Below are positions 63,744 to 64,000 of a stretch of 64,000 bases of DNA, piece by piece. Source of the stretch: Sphingobacterium sp. UGAL515B_05 (GTDB lineage: Bacteria > Bacteroidota > Bacteroidia > Sphingobacteriales > Sphingobacteriaceae); assembly GCF_033097525.1 (NCBI RefSeq), contig NZ_CP109907.1:3038001-3102000 (forward strand), given 5' to 3'. The notes beneath the pieces were generated by a model. The model was not told where the DNA came from and ran no database searches. It saw only the letters and a list, made by a program, of their open reading frames with translations. Position numbers and translations under genes: made by a program. Each line of letters starts with the position of its first letter. Position 1 is the stretch's first letter.

Positions 63744-64000
63744 ATGAATTTTGAAAAAAATGCAGTTCTTGAAACCCATTTGCAAAAAGTAGGGGCGGAA
63801 CATGTATTGGTACAAGGGCATCCTGCCGGCTTGTTTGTATTATTCTTCACAGAGATGTGGGAGCGTTTTAGCTATTATGGTATGCGGGCGCTGTTGGTAA
63901 ATTTTCTGGTTTCTACCATTGCCCAACAAGGATGGGGTTGGACCAACTCCGAGGCCATGAAGCTTTATGGTTTGTACACCGGGATGGTGTTTTTAACGCC
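63744..64000 (+). CDS. POT-family peptide transporter, N-terminal part (continues outside)
   Basis: From the ATG at 63744 the frame is open to the window end. [20 protein letters not shown] and [10 protein letters not shown] form the first-helix signature of proton-coupled oligopeptide transporters (PTR/POT), which import di- and tripeptides. Only about 85 codons are visible. A run of poly-A/T lies just upstream. Confidence 0.85.
   Translation, partial: MNFEKNAVLETHLQKVGAEHVLVQGHPAGLFVLFFTEMWERFSYYGMRALLVNFLVSTIAQQGWGWTNSEAMKLYGLYTGMVFLT

Noticed and set aside
1..64000. CRISPR arrays, insertion sequences with transposase, phage genes
   Set aside because: No regularly spaced repeat array, no intact transposase, and no phage structural gene was seen.

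Overview
The window looks like a chromosomal segment of a Sphingobacterium-like member of the Bacteroidota. The evidence is a SusC/SusD pair with a TonB box, TAnnTTTG-type -7 promoter boxes, a menaquinone gene of the futalosine route (mqnC), a tmRNA with the tag GEENYALAA, and many lipoproteins with weak ribosome binding sites. No database search was possible; family names come from motifs read in the sequence.

Bases 1 to about 22,200 are an AT-rich accessory region full of broken genes. They carry secreted hydrolases: a large lipase-like protein with an Ig-like tail, a C11 (clostripain-type) protease, an astacin-type M12A protease, an astacin paralogue that has lost every zinc ligand, and a C10 (streptopain-type) protease. 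Each active protease has a lipoprotein gene directly behind it. Beside them are a LytS-type histidine kinase and LytTR response regulator, and on the other strand an operon for a small peptide without cysteine, a receiver-only protein and a full-length LanB dehydratase. No LanC cyclase or exporter is seen. Remnants of a C10 prodomain gene, an ArdA-like antirestriction gene and a response regulator lie between.

The main result is a shared regulatory element. Seven copies of a 30-bp sequence (TTnrTATGG, 12-bp spacer close to GTCAAAATWGAG, then TTGGTCGAG) lie in intergenic DNA of this region, on both strands. Six of them precede the lipase operon, the astacin gene, the C10 gene, the peptide/LanB operon, a regulator-like gene and a methyltransferase gene; the seventh precedes only a doubtful 59-codon ORF. 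Two 9-bp half-sites 21 bp apart is the format bound by LytTR regulators, and one is encoded in the middle of the region. I infer a possible peptide-linked regulon of secreted proteases with LanB-modified peptide synthesis at its centre.

A tmRNA gene (22,242 to 22,606, minus strand) has its 3' end facing this region and may mark the island edge. From there to the right end the DNA is ordinary core genome: dcp, aspC, a CDF transporter, lepA, folD, an APC permease, a peptidase M1, fbaA, a truncated haemoglobin, ExbD, a membrane-bound winged-helix regulator, GH25 lysozyme, rhodanese plus thioredoxin, scpB, mqnC, a SusC/SusD pair, a D-Ala-D-Ala carboxypeptidase, an MFS transporter, a LutA-like protein, a TIM-barrel isomerase and the start of a POT transporter. 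Oddities here are an ECF sigma factor split at an A-run, an oxidoreductase with an in-frame stop, a duplicated tRNA-Ser(UGA) flanking a 2.4-kb cassette, and two 17-bp tandem duplications at gene ends.
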